DNA of 64,000 nucleotides from Clostridium jeddahitimonense (lineage in GTDB: Bacteria > Bacillota > Clostridia > Clostridiales > Clostridiaceae), in assembly GCA_000753455.2 (NCBI GenBank), contig LM994670.1:2706869-2770868 (forward strand), written 5' to 3'. Below the pieces are notes generated by a model. The model did not search any database. It was not told where the DNA came from and worked only from the letters and a program-made list of their open reading frames with translations. The first letter of the stretch is position 1, and every line of letters starts with the position of its first letter. The position numbers were made by a program, and so were the translations under genes. Positions 36,785 to 44,918 of the stretch are shown piece after piece.

Positions 36785-36833
36785 AGTGAAGAGAAATATC
36801 TAACTTTATTTAAGGAAATTATTTCTCTTCACT
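36785..36833 (-). other. 14-bp inverted repeat downstream of the Nudix gene
   Basis: AGTGAAGAGAAATA (36785-36798) and its exact complement (36820-36833) enclose 21 bases, starting eight bases after the Nudix stop. It has no U-run. The AGAGAAATA core also recurs as the linker sequence in the hairpin array at 59820-60020. Confidence 0.6.
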
Positions 36834-36840
36834 TTTAAAA

Positions 36841-37329
36841 CTAATTAATTTTTTCAAAAAACCTTTTAATATATGGATATGGAACAAACTCTCCTTTTGT
36901 TATCATTTTAAAAATTTCTTTTTTGGTAGCCCATTTAATTTCACTAACTTCTTCTACTTGAAGTACACATTCATTTAAATCTACCTCTTGATGAACTAAC
37001 CAAACATCACAAAAATTATCACCTCTATCTAAGGTAAACATAACTTTTCCATAATCCATATTAGGTTCTATTCCAAGTTCTTCACCAACTTCCCTTACAC
37101 ATGTTCTATAACTATCTTCCCCTGTTATTGAGGCTCCACTTGTTAAAGACCACTTGTTAGGGTTGTACAACACTGTACTAGCTCTTTTTTGAATTAAAAA
37201 TTGTCCTTTACTATTCATTATCCAAACATGTACTGCTAAATAATATTCTCCTGGGGTAAGCTTATCTCCTTTTAGTACGGTTCTTCCTAACTTTCTTCTA
37301 TCTTTGTCATAAACATCCGCATATTCCAT
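36841..37329 (-). CDS. Nudix hydrolase (isopentenyl-diphosphate-isomerase-like subgroup)
   Basis: A 162-residue protein with a full Nudix box: GASITGEDSYRTCVREVGEELGIE. N-terminal HVWIMNSKGQFLIQKRAS and NKWSLTSGA fit the YfcD/IDI-like subgroup, which removes nucleoside or other diphosphate groups. ATG at 37329 follows GGGGG; an in-frame TTG at 37335 is unlikely. Substrate unknown. Single gene. Confidence 0.92.
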   Translation of the reverse strand: MEYADVYDKDRRKLGRTVLKGDKLTPGEYYLAVHVWIMNSKGQFLIQKRASTVLYNPNKWSLTSGASITGEDSYRTCVREVGEELGIEPNMDYGKVMFTLDRGDNFCDVWLVHQEVDLNECVLQVEEVSEIKWATKKEIFKMITKGEFVPYPYIKRFFEKIN

Positions 37330-37454
37330 TAACAAGCCCCCTTTTTAGTATTATTATTCAGTATAGTTTCAAATATTTCCTATTATTAATCCAAAAACTT
37401 AATTTAATAACTTAATTATCTATTTATCCGAAATTCTATACATTAAAATAATAA

Positions 37455-37507
37455 AATAGAAATGCCTTCAGCATAGATATCAATCTATGCTGAAGGCATT
37501 TTTTATA
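37455..37507 (-). terminator. long terminator hairpin downstream of the zinc-ribbon gene
   Basis: An 18-base perfect stem (AATGCCTTCAGCATAGAT and complement, 37461-37500) with a four-base loop is flanked by T-rich runs on both strands. It lies 22 bases after the stop of the 46-residue zinc-ribbon gene. Confidence 0.85.
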
Positions 37508-37521
37508 TTTCATCTATAATA

Positions 37522-37662
37522 TTATTTGCTAATAGTCGTTTCTCCATCACATTCCCAATGAAGTTGATATTTACATTTTTCGCAAGTTATTATTCCTTCT
37601 GATTTAACCTCGGCTCCCTCTGTTACTATCTCATTACATTTTGGGCATATTACTTTATCCAT
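37522..37662 (-). CDS. 46-residue zinc-ribbon protein
   Basis: A short gene with RBS GGAG nine bases before the ATG at 37662 and a strong terminator. The product opens MDKVICPKCNEIVTEGAEVK and continues with ITCEKCKYQLHWECDG: two CxxC knuckles 22 residues apart, a typical four-Cys zinc ribbon, with an extra His/Cys behind. It may be an adaptor or redox protein. Unlisted-size genes like this are easily missed. Confidence 0.75.
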   Translation of the reverse strand: MDKVICPKCNEIVTEGAEVKSEGIITCEKCKYQLHWECDGETTISK

Positions 37663-37765
37663 AAACTATTTCTCCTTTTATATACATAACTTTTTTCTTT
37701 AGCTTAATTATTGTCCACATTTAATTAATTCTATACTAAGTATATAGAATTAATAGTTTTTATCT

Positions 37766-38440
37766 TTATAAGGTAAATCTATAATGTCCTGTAATTGGTT
37801 GCCATAAGGTATATTTCACAAGCATGTTTTCCTCCCTAACCGGTTGCCCACCATTATGAATTATGTATGGTACACCATCTTTATTTCTTTTATCAGAAAT
37901 TATTGCTATATGAACATATTGTTCACCATAAATAACTATGTCTCCTGGTTGCCACTCTTCAATATCATAAGGATCTAAAGTTAAAGCTTCAGCATATCTA
38001 TCAAAAAACACTTTTAAGTTAGGTACTCTTCTAAAGTCTATATTTTTATCTGGAACACCTTCAACTCTTGGATATAATTCAACATTATCCTCAATATCTT
38101 TATCAACCATGTCTTTTAAAGAGTAACCAGCATTTTTGAATGCTCTCCATATAACATCAGTACATACCCCCTCTTCATCAGGTGGATATCCACCCTCATA
38201 ATATGCACTATGATATTTAGGTTTATTTTTAGCATCAATTCTTGCACCTGTAACTATATCTGTGTAATCATCAATACCATTCCTATTATAATCATTATTA
38301 CTTTTTATAGTCTCTATACTAAAATCTTCAGCTGTATAACTTTTTTGAGGCAATAAGTTCAAAAAATATAATACTCCTAATATAATAATAGAAATAATAA
38401 ATATAATCGTAATTGTGACATATTTTATAATTTTCTTCAC
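37766..38440 (-). CDS. DUF1287 family protein (NlpC/P60-like fold)
   Basis: A 224-residue protein with one N-terminal membrane helix (about 7-28) and a DUF1287 domain: ARIDAKNKPKYHSAYYEGGYPPDEEGVCTDVIWRAFKNAGY and WQPGDIVIYGEQYVHIAIISD. The Cys of GVCTDV and the His of YVHIAI match the Cys-His pair of NlpC/P60-like enzymes. It is probably an extracytoplasmic cell-wall amidase or related enzyme. The likely start is GTG at 38440; its RBS is distant, so the start is not firm. No other gene is seen in 38441-38727. Confidence 0.85.
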   Translation of the reverse strand: MKKIIKYVTITIIFIISIIILGVLYFLNLLPQKSYTAEDFSIETIKSNNDYNRNGIDDYTDIVTGARIDAKNKPKYHSAYYEGGYPPDEEGVCTDVIWRAFKNAGYSLKDMVDKDIEDNVELYPRVEGVPDKNIDFRRVPNLKVFFDRYAEALTLDPYDIEEWQPGDIVIYGEQYVHIAIISDKRNKDGVPYIIHNGGQPVREENMLVKYTLWQPITGHYRFTL

Positions 38441-38727
38441 ATTTAAAGTAATAGCTCTCTCCTCCCATGAATTGTTATAACTTTCCTTATTTACATTATA
38501 TATTAAAATAACGCTTTTTAACGTTACAGAATTATTACAATTTATTAGTTAACAAATTTGCTTATTTTTGAGTATATTTTATTACTAGAAAGTGTTTTAA
38601 TTAATTATTCATTTGTAGTTTAGTTTACCTTTATCTATTATGTTTTTAATGTTTCTTTTGCTATTTGTAAGTTAAATTTCACTATGTTATAATAAATTAA
38701 TTTATTTTTAAGGGGGAATTTTTCTAA

Positions 38728-40023
38728 ATGGACGGTAGCCCGAGTGGTAACTTTATTCTTATTTTTATCTTAGTTATGATCAATGCATTTTTCGCATCTG
38801 CTGAAATGGCAATCGTATCTATTAACAAAACCAAAATAACTTTATTAGCTGAAGATGGCAATAAAAAGGCCAAGCTATTATTAGGTCTTTTGAAAGAACC
38901 TAGTAATTTTTTAGCTACAATTCAAGTTGGTATTACTTTTGCAGGCTTCTTTGCATCTGCATCTGCTGCAACTTCAATCTCATCTAGACTTGCTGATTTT
39001 TTATCTAGCCTAGGTGTGCCGTATAGCTCAAATATAGCAATTTTATTAATTACTTTATTGATTTCTTATATCACATTAGTTCTTGGTGAGTTACTACCTA
39101 AACGAATAGCGCTTCAAAATGCTGAAAAAGTTGCTATGTTTACTGTAATGCCTGTTATCTTTATTTCAAAGCTTACTAGACCATTTGTGTGGTTCTTATC
39201 TGCATCAACAAATTTACTTTTAAAAATTTTAGGTGTCAAAACCGAAGGCCTTGAAGAAAAGGTATCAAGAGAAGAAATCAAGAGTTTAATCGAGCTTGGT
39301 GAAGAGCAAGGAGCTTTAAATGAAACTGAAAGAAATATGATTGATGGAATAATTCAATTTGATGATATATTAGCAAAAGAAGTTATGACTCCAAGAACAG
39401 AAACATTCTGTCTTGAAGTTAAGTCAAGTATTAAAGATAATATAAATACTATTTTAGAAGAAAGCTACTCTAGAATTCCTATATATGAAAATGATATAGA
39501 CAATATAGTTGGTATATTATATATGAAAGATATATTTTCTAATGTAGTTAATAATGGAATCGAAAATTTATCTATAGAATCTATAATGAGAAAACCTTAT
39601 ATGGTACCTGAAACTAAAAATATAGATCATTTACTTAAAGAATTAAAATCAACAAAAAATCATATGGCTATATTAATTGATGAATATGGTGGTTTCTCTG
39701 GAATTGTTACTTTAGAAGACTTAATAGAAGAAGTTATAGGTGAAATTTCAGATGAGTATGATGATAATTATTCAAGGATAAAAAAACTTGACGATAAAAA
39801 CTATATAGTCGATGGACTAGTTACCATCTCTGATATAAACAAGTATTTAGATCTTAATTTAGAATCTGAAATTATAGATACAGTAGGTGGATTAGTTCTT
39901 GAAAGTCTAGGTGTAGTTCCAAATGGTTTTATAGATAAAGAAATAACTATTGACTCTATAATATTTAAAATACTATCTCTAGACCATAAAAGAATTGATA
40001 AAATTCAAATTACACTAGCATAA
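38728..40023 (+). CDS. CNNM/CorC family protein (DUF21-CBS-CBS-CorC_HlyC)
   Basis: A 431-residue membrane protein: DUF21 transmembrane domain (about 5-190; ASAEMAIVSINKTKI, LGELLPKRIALQNAEK), CBS pair (about 215-335; VMTPRTE, SRIPIYEND, GIVTLEDLIEEVIGEI) and C-terminal CorC_HlyC transporter-associated domain (about 350-431). In bacteria such proteins export magnesium. The start at 38728 follows AAGGGGG. Monocistronic, ends with a good terminator. Confidence 0.94.
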   Translation: MDGSPSGNFILIFILVMINAFFASAEMAIVSINKTKITLLAEDGNKKAKLLLGLLKEPSNFLATIQVGITFAGFFASASAATSISSRLADFLSSLGVPYSSNIAILLITLLISYITLVLGELLPKRIALQNAEKVAMFTVMPVIFISKLTRPFVWFLSASTNLLLKILGVKTEGLEEKVSREEIKSLIELGEEQGALNETERNMIDGIIQFDDILAKEVMTPRTETFCLEVKSSIKDNINTILEESYSRIPIYENDIDNIVGILYMKDIFSNVVNNGIENLSIESIMRKPYMVPETKNIDHLLKELKSTKNHMAILIDEYGGFSGIVTLEDLIEEVIGEISDEYDDNYSRIKKLDDKNYIVDGLVTISDINKYLDLNLESEIIDTVGGLVLESLGVVPNGFIDKEITIDSIIFKILSLDHKRIDKIQITLA

Positions 40024-40028
40024 AAATT

Positions 40029-40058
40029 AGAAGTTGCCTTTAAAGCAACTTCTTTTTA
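40029..40058 (+). terminator. terminator after the CNNM/CorC gene
   Basis: AGAAGTTGC pairs with GCAACTTCT around CTTTAAA, followed by TTTTAAT, six bases after the stop codon. Confidence 0.92.
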
Positions 40059-40099
40059 ATTCATATTACTATTTTTCATTACTTATAAAATAACCTATA

Positions 40100-40153
40100 G
40101 AAATTAAAAACCACAAAGTTTTAAACAATTTTCACTGTTAAACCTTTGTGGTT
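40100..40153 (-). terminator. terminator after the hypB gene
   Basis: On the minus strand AACCACAAAG (40153-40144) pairs with CTTTGTGGTT (40118-40109), followed by TTTAATTT. It lies about 80 bases after the hypB stop. Confidence 0.8.
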
Positions 40154-40231
40154 AAGACTTTTACCTACTTCTATTAAACAAGCTTTACGCTTATAAATTA
40201 ATTGTAATCCCTATATTATCATATGTCAATA

Positions 40232-40882
40232 TTAATTATCTTTTATTTTTTTATCAATAAAGTTAACTAGACTTTCAACTTCTCTATCTGTTCTAGTAGA
40301 AACCCTAAATATATTAGAATTTTTATTTATACTCATAGTATCCTCAACAACTTTTTCATCATTAAAATCAAAATATTCCATCATATCATACTTATTTAAG
40401 ACTAATACATCACTTTCAGCAAATAACAGTGGGTATTTTTCAACTTTATCGTCTCCTTCTGGAATACTTAAAACAGCTATCTTTAAATTTTCTCCAATAT
40501 CAAATTCTGCTGGACAAATAAGGTTACCTATATTCTCAACAAATATAATATCAATATCATCTAAATCAAAATAGTCTAGAATCTCTTTTATTGATAATGG
40601 TGCTATATGACATGCCCCACCTAGATTTAATTGAACTACAGCTATACCAAGTTTATCAATTTTCTCTGCATCCACTTGACCAGCTATATCCCCTTCAATA
40701 ACTGCTATTTTATACTTTTCTCTTAATTTTTCGATTAACCCTATTATTAAACTGGTTTTTCCTGTTCCGGGAGATCCCATAACATTTATTAAATATATTT
40801 TTTTCTCTTTTAATATGTCTTTAATCTCATCTGCGCATTCTTCCGTATAATCTATCCCTTGATGTACAACTCTTATATTCAT
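40232..40882 (-). CDS. hypB: HypB-type nickel-insertion GTPase
   Basis: A 216-residue SIMIBI GTPase with P-loop GSPGTGKTSL, IEGDIAGQVDAEKI, ENIGNLICPAEFDIGE and NKYDM (G4). It delivers nickel to [NiFe] hydrogenase together with HypA. The metal motif, usually GCHLDA, reads GACHIAP here, keeping Cys and His. There is no His-rich N-terminus. No other hyp or hydrogenase gene is in the window, so it may serve another nickel enzyme; the LarA-like gene at 44919 is a nickel-pincer family member. Confidence 0.92.
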   Translation of the reverse strand: MNIRVVHQGIDYTEECADEIKDILKEKKIYLINVMGSPGTGKTSLIIGLIEKLREKYKIAVIEGDIAGQVDAEKIDKLGIAVVQLNLGGACHIAPLSIKEILDYFDLDDIDIIFVENIGNLICPAEFDIGENLKIAVLSIPEGDDKVEKYPLLFAESDVLVLNKYDMMEYFDFNDEKVVEDTMSINKNSNIFRVSTRTDREVESLVNFIDKKIKDN

Positions 40883-41039
40883 ATATATCTCTCCAATGCA
40901 ATATAATAACCTTGTGGTTATATTTTACTTTAATTCCATAATATTATATACTATTATATAGCCTTATATTTATAAAAACAACTAAATTATTACATAGTAA
41001 TTATATCTTCTATTCTTAACTTTTTATGGAGGTACTATA

Positions 41040-41453
41040 ATGATCGTTGCTATACTTGATACAAATGGTGCTGGCTTAGGGCAAAGTATAATAAAAAAAA
41101 TCAAACAAGAAATATGCGCTGATATTAATATAATAGCCTTAGGCACAAATACCTTTGCCACATCTAAAATGGTCAAGAGCGGTGCACATGTAGGAATTAG
41201 TGGAGAGAAGGCTATCTGCGCTTTCTGTAAAAAAAATACTGCTGATTGTATAATAGCTCCCATAGGTATTTTATGTAATGGCGAAAAAGATATGGAGCTT
41301 TGTCCTTGTATATGTAAAGCAGTTATAAATATGGACTGTACTAAGTATATCCTTCCCTTACAAAGATATAATTTATATATACCTGGTACTCGAGAACTTT
41401 CAATAAAAGATATTGTAGATGAAATAATAGACGATATAAAAAGTAAGTTATAA
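41040..41453 (+). CDS. DUF3842 family protein
   Basis: A 137-residue protein with a Rossmann-like start, MIVAILDTNGAGLGQSIIKKI, then IIALGTNTFATSKMVKSGAHVGISGEKAI and APIGIL. These fit DUF3842, whose function is unknown. A cluster of Cys (CAFCKKN, CPCICK) is unusual. The start follows GGAGG. It is divergent from hypB, 157 bases apart, which may hint at a metal-related role. Confidence 0.78.
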   Translation: MIVAILDTNGAGLGQSIIKKIKQEICADINIIALGTNTFATSKMVKSGAHVGISGEKAICAFCKKNTADCIIAPIGILCNGEKDMELCPCICKAVINMDCTKYILPLQRYNLYIPGTRELSIKDIVDEIIDDIKSKL

Positions 41454-41457
41454 TATT

Positions 41458-41503
41458 ATAGACTATATCAAAGCTAATTACTATTTGATACAGTCTATTT
41501 ATT
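41458..41503 (+). terminator. bidirectional terminator between convergent genes
   Basis: AGACTATATCAAA (41460-41472) pairs with TTTGATACAGTCT (41484-41496) with one mismatch; T-rich sequence follows on the plus strand. It separates DUF3842 from the convergent GNAT gene. Confidence 0.75.
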
Positions 41504-41509
41504 TAACTC

Positions 41510-41914
41510 TTATCTAATATATCCTACCATGTTCATTGCTTTCATTTCTTTCAGATTAAATGATTTATAAAACTTATTATCTACTACATCATCTATATCT
41601 GTTATAACCATAAACATTCTTACGTTATAATATTTTTGCATAATTGTTTTAAAAAGATATGTTCCAATACCCTTCTGTTGATATTCTGGATCAATAATCA
41701 AATCTTGTACAAGCAGCACATGTTCTCCATCACCAACACATCTTATAAAACCAATTAATTTATAGTCATCAAAAGCTCCAAGAAAATATAAAGAATTATC
41801 AAAAGCTCGTACTAATTTTTCATCATCTTTTAAGTAAGAATTCCAAGATTCTTTTTTATATATTTCCTTTATTTCTTTAATCATTGTTGCGTCAATTTCT
41901 TTATACTTAATCAT
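41510..41914 (-). CDS. GNAT family N-acetyltransferase
   Basis: A 134-residue GCN5-related acetyltransferase. The acetyl-CoA loop reads DPEYQQKGIGTYLFKTIM (Q/RxxGxG/A), preceded by the beta strands LLVQDLII. ATG at 41914 follows GGAGGG at eight bases; a longer frame starts right at the end of the chromate-transporter gene. Substrate unknown. It is 24 bases behind the transporter and probably co-transcribed. Confidence 0.9.
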   Translation of the reverse strand: MIKYKEIDATMIKEIKEIYKKESWNSYLKDDEKLVRAFDNSLYFLGAFDDYKLIGFIRCVGDGEHVLLVQDLIIDPEYQQKGIGTYLFKTIMQKYYNVRMFMVITDIDDVVDNKFYKSFNLKEMKAMNMVGYIR

Positions 41915-41938
41915 TCCGCTCCCTCCTTGCCAAATCAA

Positions 41939-43417
41939 CTACACCATTTGTAACATAGATAAACTAATTACAGCACTTCCACAAAGTAATACAAGATCAC
42001 TTAAATGATATCTCTTATGCACAAAGTAAAGTGTTGCTATAGCTAAAATCATAAGAGGTAATGATATAATACCAGCTATTCCTAACCCTGCAGTTACCTT
42101 CATACCTTCTATCATCATACTTAACGATGTTGATAGAAGCATACCACATACAACAGGCAATATAAATTGTTTTACCATAATAAGTGCTCTTGAATCTTTT
42201 AATGCATCATACCCAAGTAATACTACTATTGAAATTATACAACAAGCTCCTACTGCTACAGACATTGCAAATATAGCTAATAGCCATCCATATAATACTC
42301 CACTTAAGCTTCCACCTAAAATAAAACCTACACCTGCTGCTATCTTAACTAGTATAGGTCCAGGAAGTGCATTTGCTATCGCAACCACTTTATTATAAAA
42401 GTCTCCAGCATTAACCATTCCGCTTTGTACAAATATTCCATCTGCTACTGAAACATAAGCTTCTCCGCCCCCAAATGATGTAACTGTTGATATAGCAACA
42501 TCCCCTGCAAAAGTTCCTATATTCCCACCTGAAGGAGCTAAAAACATTAATACACTAAATAACACAACTGGTATAACTATAAACAATGCAATTGCAATAT
42601 ATGCTTGTTTGCTTATTTTAAACTTTGATTTTTCTTTTTTTTCAATTTTATTATTATCTCTTACTATTGCATAGCAGGCAAAAATCGCCATAGCTACTAT
42701 AAGTATCTTTGATATCATACCACTATTAGTAATAAATCCGTTTTTACCATTTATAAATGCAAAAACTAACGAAATACTTGTCCCAATTATTATTGAAGCT
42801 TTAGTTCTTATTAATCCTACAAAAAGAATCATAAAAAATGATATTATCATCAAATTTATAGTTGATATATCGAATAGGATAAAGTTAAGTCTTCCTAAAT
42901 CTTGTCCTAAAAATGATGATATAAGCTGTCTTATTTCTTTTCCACCAGTCAAAATGAACGCCACTATACAAATCATAATATAGTAATTTTTTATACCTTC
43001 TTTTTCACCTGTTTTAATTACTTTCAATATGTAAATCAAAAGTAAATTTATTATAAATACAGATATCCCTACTGAAGCAAACTCTATATAATGAGCAATC
43101 TTCTCACCTGCTATTGAAAAAAGCGTTAAGAGTACTAAAGTTAATATTACTCCTGGCAGTGTAACTGCATACGCGCCTAATATACTTCCTACACCTCCGC
43201 ACCTTTCATATCCGGCAACTGCTCCAAGTTTTACCGGAAGTGCTCCTGGTGTAATATTAGCTATAACTGTATGTTTAAGATAATCCTCTTCATTAAACCA
43301 TCCTTTATCTTCAACTATCTCTTTCTCAACTACTGGTATTAAAGCACTACCCCCTCCAAAGCCAATTATACCAATCTTAAAAAAAGACGCAAAAATGCCG
43401 ATTAATTTCTTTAACAT
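41939..43417 (-). CDS. chromate transporter family (ChrA-like) protein, two-domain
   Basis: A 492-residue membrane protein with two homologous CHR halves. Half one has FFKIGIIGFGGGSALIPVVEKEIVEDKGWFNEEDYLK and ITPGALPVKLGAVAGY; half two has AISTVTSFGGGEAYVSVADG and ALPGPILVKIAAGVGF. The family exports chromate or related oxyanions. I chose ATG at 43417, which matches the family N-terminus; longer starts at 43456 (TTG) and 43429 lack a well-placed RBS. Confidence 0.9.
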   Translation of the reverse strand: MLKKLIGIFASFFKIGIIGFGGGSALIPVVEKEIVEDKGWFNEEDYLKHTVIANITPGALPVKLGAVAGYERCGGVGSILGAYAVTLPGVILTLVLLTLFSIAGEKIAHYIEFASVGISVFIINLLLIYILKVIKTGEKEGIKNYYIMICIVAFILTGGKEIRQLISSFLGQDLGRLNFILFDISTINLMIISFFMILFVGLIRTKASIIIGTSISLVFAFINGKNGFITNSGMISKILIVAMAIFACYAIVRDNNKIEKKEKSKFKISKQAYIAIALFIVIPVVLFSVLMFLAPSGGNIGTFAGDVAISTVTSFGGGEAYVSVADGIFVQSGMVNAGDFYNKVVAIANALPGPILVKIAAGVGFILGGSLSGVLYGWLLAIFAMSVAVGACCIISIVVLLGYDALKDSRALIMVKQFILPVVCGMLLSTSLSMMIEGMKVTAGLGIAGIISLPLMILAIATLYFVHKRYHLSDLVLLCGSAVISLSMLQMV

Positions 43418-43550
43418 TTTAGCAACCATCTCCTCTGCAAATAAATCCTCACTCAATCCTTCTCCAATTATATTTTAATATATTTACTATTTTTAGAATT
43501 TCATAATATTAGGTTTTATTGTTAATATATTAGGAATTTACAGAATAAAA

Positions 43551-43766
43551 GTGAAAAGTCGACTTCGTCGAGGTGAAAAAGCTACTATGTAGCGGGGAAA
43601 AGTTAACTACGTTAAGGGGAAAATGCTACTATAGTAGCAGAAAAAAGCATTTCATCTCGTTAGAGATCTTTTCCCTATTTCCATAGGCAATGTTTTCTCC
43701 TCAACTTTAGTTGTCTTTTCCTCTTTGACGAAGTCAAACTTTTCACCAAAGTGCTTCACACTTTAT
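43551..43766 (-). repeat. array of nine short hairpins in two complementary arms
   Basis: Nine small stem-loops lie side by side: TCGAC/GTCGA (43559-43571), GCTAC/GTAGC (43581-43593), TTAAC/GTTAA (43603-43615), TGCTACT/AGTAGCA (43624-43639), ATCTC/GAGAT (43654-43667), CTAT/ATAG (43675-43686), CAACT/AGTTG (43702-43713), TTTGAC/GTCAAA (43724-43738), AAAGTG/CACTTT (43748-43764). On the plus strand the first four are joined by GGTGAAAA or GGGGAAAA, the last by CTTTTCCC or CTTTTCACC, so the halves are inverted copies. It begins at the aldolase stop codon. No coding function seen. Confidence 0.85.
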
Positions 43767-44915
43767 TTATTTTAGATATCTAGCCTTCATATCTTCTAAA
43801 GTAACCTTTTCTATTTTAGGAGAATATCCTACTGACCCAAAGTGTACAGTAAGACTTCCTAATATCTCTTTAACTCCTCTTTCCATAAGTTCAACTATTG
43901 TCTTAACATCATCACTTGGAATTTCTCCACTTGTCATAGTTTCCATTATTGGAGTTAAATACCCCCTTGGATCAAACCCGCTTGGTTTTTCAGTTAATAT
44001 TTGATATATCTCTTGTAAATACTCTACTTCTCGCTTTTCAGGATTATTATAAAAGTATTCTCTTATATTTCTTGTTACCGCAAGTCTTATATCAGTATCA
44101 ACATTAATCTTAGCTATTCCACAAGGTATAACCTTTTTTATTTCATCTACAGAAATACCTCCAGCATTTTTAATATCTCCACCATACTTATTAACTTCAT
44201 CAACTATATATTTAGGAACTGTTGATGAACCATGTGAAACTAAAGCTCCTATAATTCCTTCGTGTCTTAAATTTTCCATAGATGCTATAGCTATTTCTTT
44301 TCTTAGCTTAACATTCTTTCCTTTATTAGCACCATGCATAGTCCCATAAGATATAGCTAAAGAGTCTACTCCTGTTCTTTTGAAGAATTCAACAACCTTT
44401 AATGGATTAGTATAAGTTGATTCAGCTGAAAATACATTATCTTCTACTCCAGCTAATACTCCAAGTTCTCCTTCAACTGTTACTCCTCTTTCATGAGCAT
44501 AGTCAACCACTTTCTTTGTAAGAGCAACATTTTTCTCAAAATCTAAGTGAGAACCATCTATCATAACAGAAGTATATCCTGCATCTATAGCTACTTTAAC
44601 AGAGTCAAAATCCTTACCGTGATCTAAATGAATAACTATTGGAATCGGAGAATTTTCTCCATATTTTTTCACTGCATCAACTACTCTCTTTGCTCCTCTT
44701 GCTTTATCCTCTAAAGTAGAGTTAAGAAAGTCACATCTCCCCCCCATAAAGCCATTTGCAAAATCAGCTCCTTGAATTATAAGAGGTGACCTTAAAATTT
44801 CATGAATTTCTATAGCAGCTTTTATTTGGTGTACTGAATTCACATTATATGCTCCTTGAGCATATCCGTTTTTAATACAGCTTTCTAAGACTGGTCTTAA
44901 TGGCATTATTGGCAT
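43767..44915 (-). CDS. class II fructose-bisphosphate/tagatose-type aldolase
   Basis: A 382-residue zinc aldolase. Metal and active-site motifs: HLDHGKDFDSVKVAID, VMIDGSHLDFEKN, VEGELGVLAG, SYGTMHGANKG, LVSHGSSTVP and AKINVDTDIRLA. These split a ketose bisphosphate into dihydroxyacetone phosphate and an aldehyde. The chain is longer than the 285-310 residue type. It is the last gene of the block beginning with NagB-like at 58160 and lies three bases after the LarA-like gene, so its aldehyde product may be unusual. Confidence 0.92.
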   Translation of the reverse strand: MPIMPLRPVLESCIKNGYAQGAYNVNSVHQIKAAIEIHEILRSPLIIQGADFANGFMGGRCDFLNSTLEDKARGAKRVVDAVKKYGENSPIPIVIHLDHGKDFDSVKVAIDAGYTSVMIDGSHLDFEKNVALTKKVVDYAHERGVTVEGELGVLAGVEDNVFSAESTYTNPLKVVEFFKRTGVDSLAISYGTMHGANKGKNVKLRKEIAIASMENLRHEGIIGALVSHGSSTVPKYIVDEVNKYGGDIKNAGGISVDEIKKVIPCGIAKINVDTDIRLAVTRNIREYFYNNPEKREVEYLQEIYQILTEKPSGFDPRGYLTPIMETMTSGEIPSDDVKTIVELMERGVKEILGSLTVHFGSVGYSPKIEKVTLEDMKARYLK

Positions 44916-44918
44916 AAC

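Noticed and set aside
43590..43764. Small basic peptide encoded across the hairpin array (minus strand)
   Set aside because: A frame of about 35 codons exists, but it merely follows the purine-rich linkers, starts with GTG and has no separate RBS; the hairpin structure is the better explanation.
43551..43766. CRISPR array
   Set aside because: Units are self-complementary hairpins of different sequence with short constant linkers, without unique spacers or cas genes.
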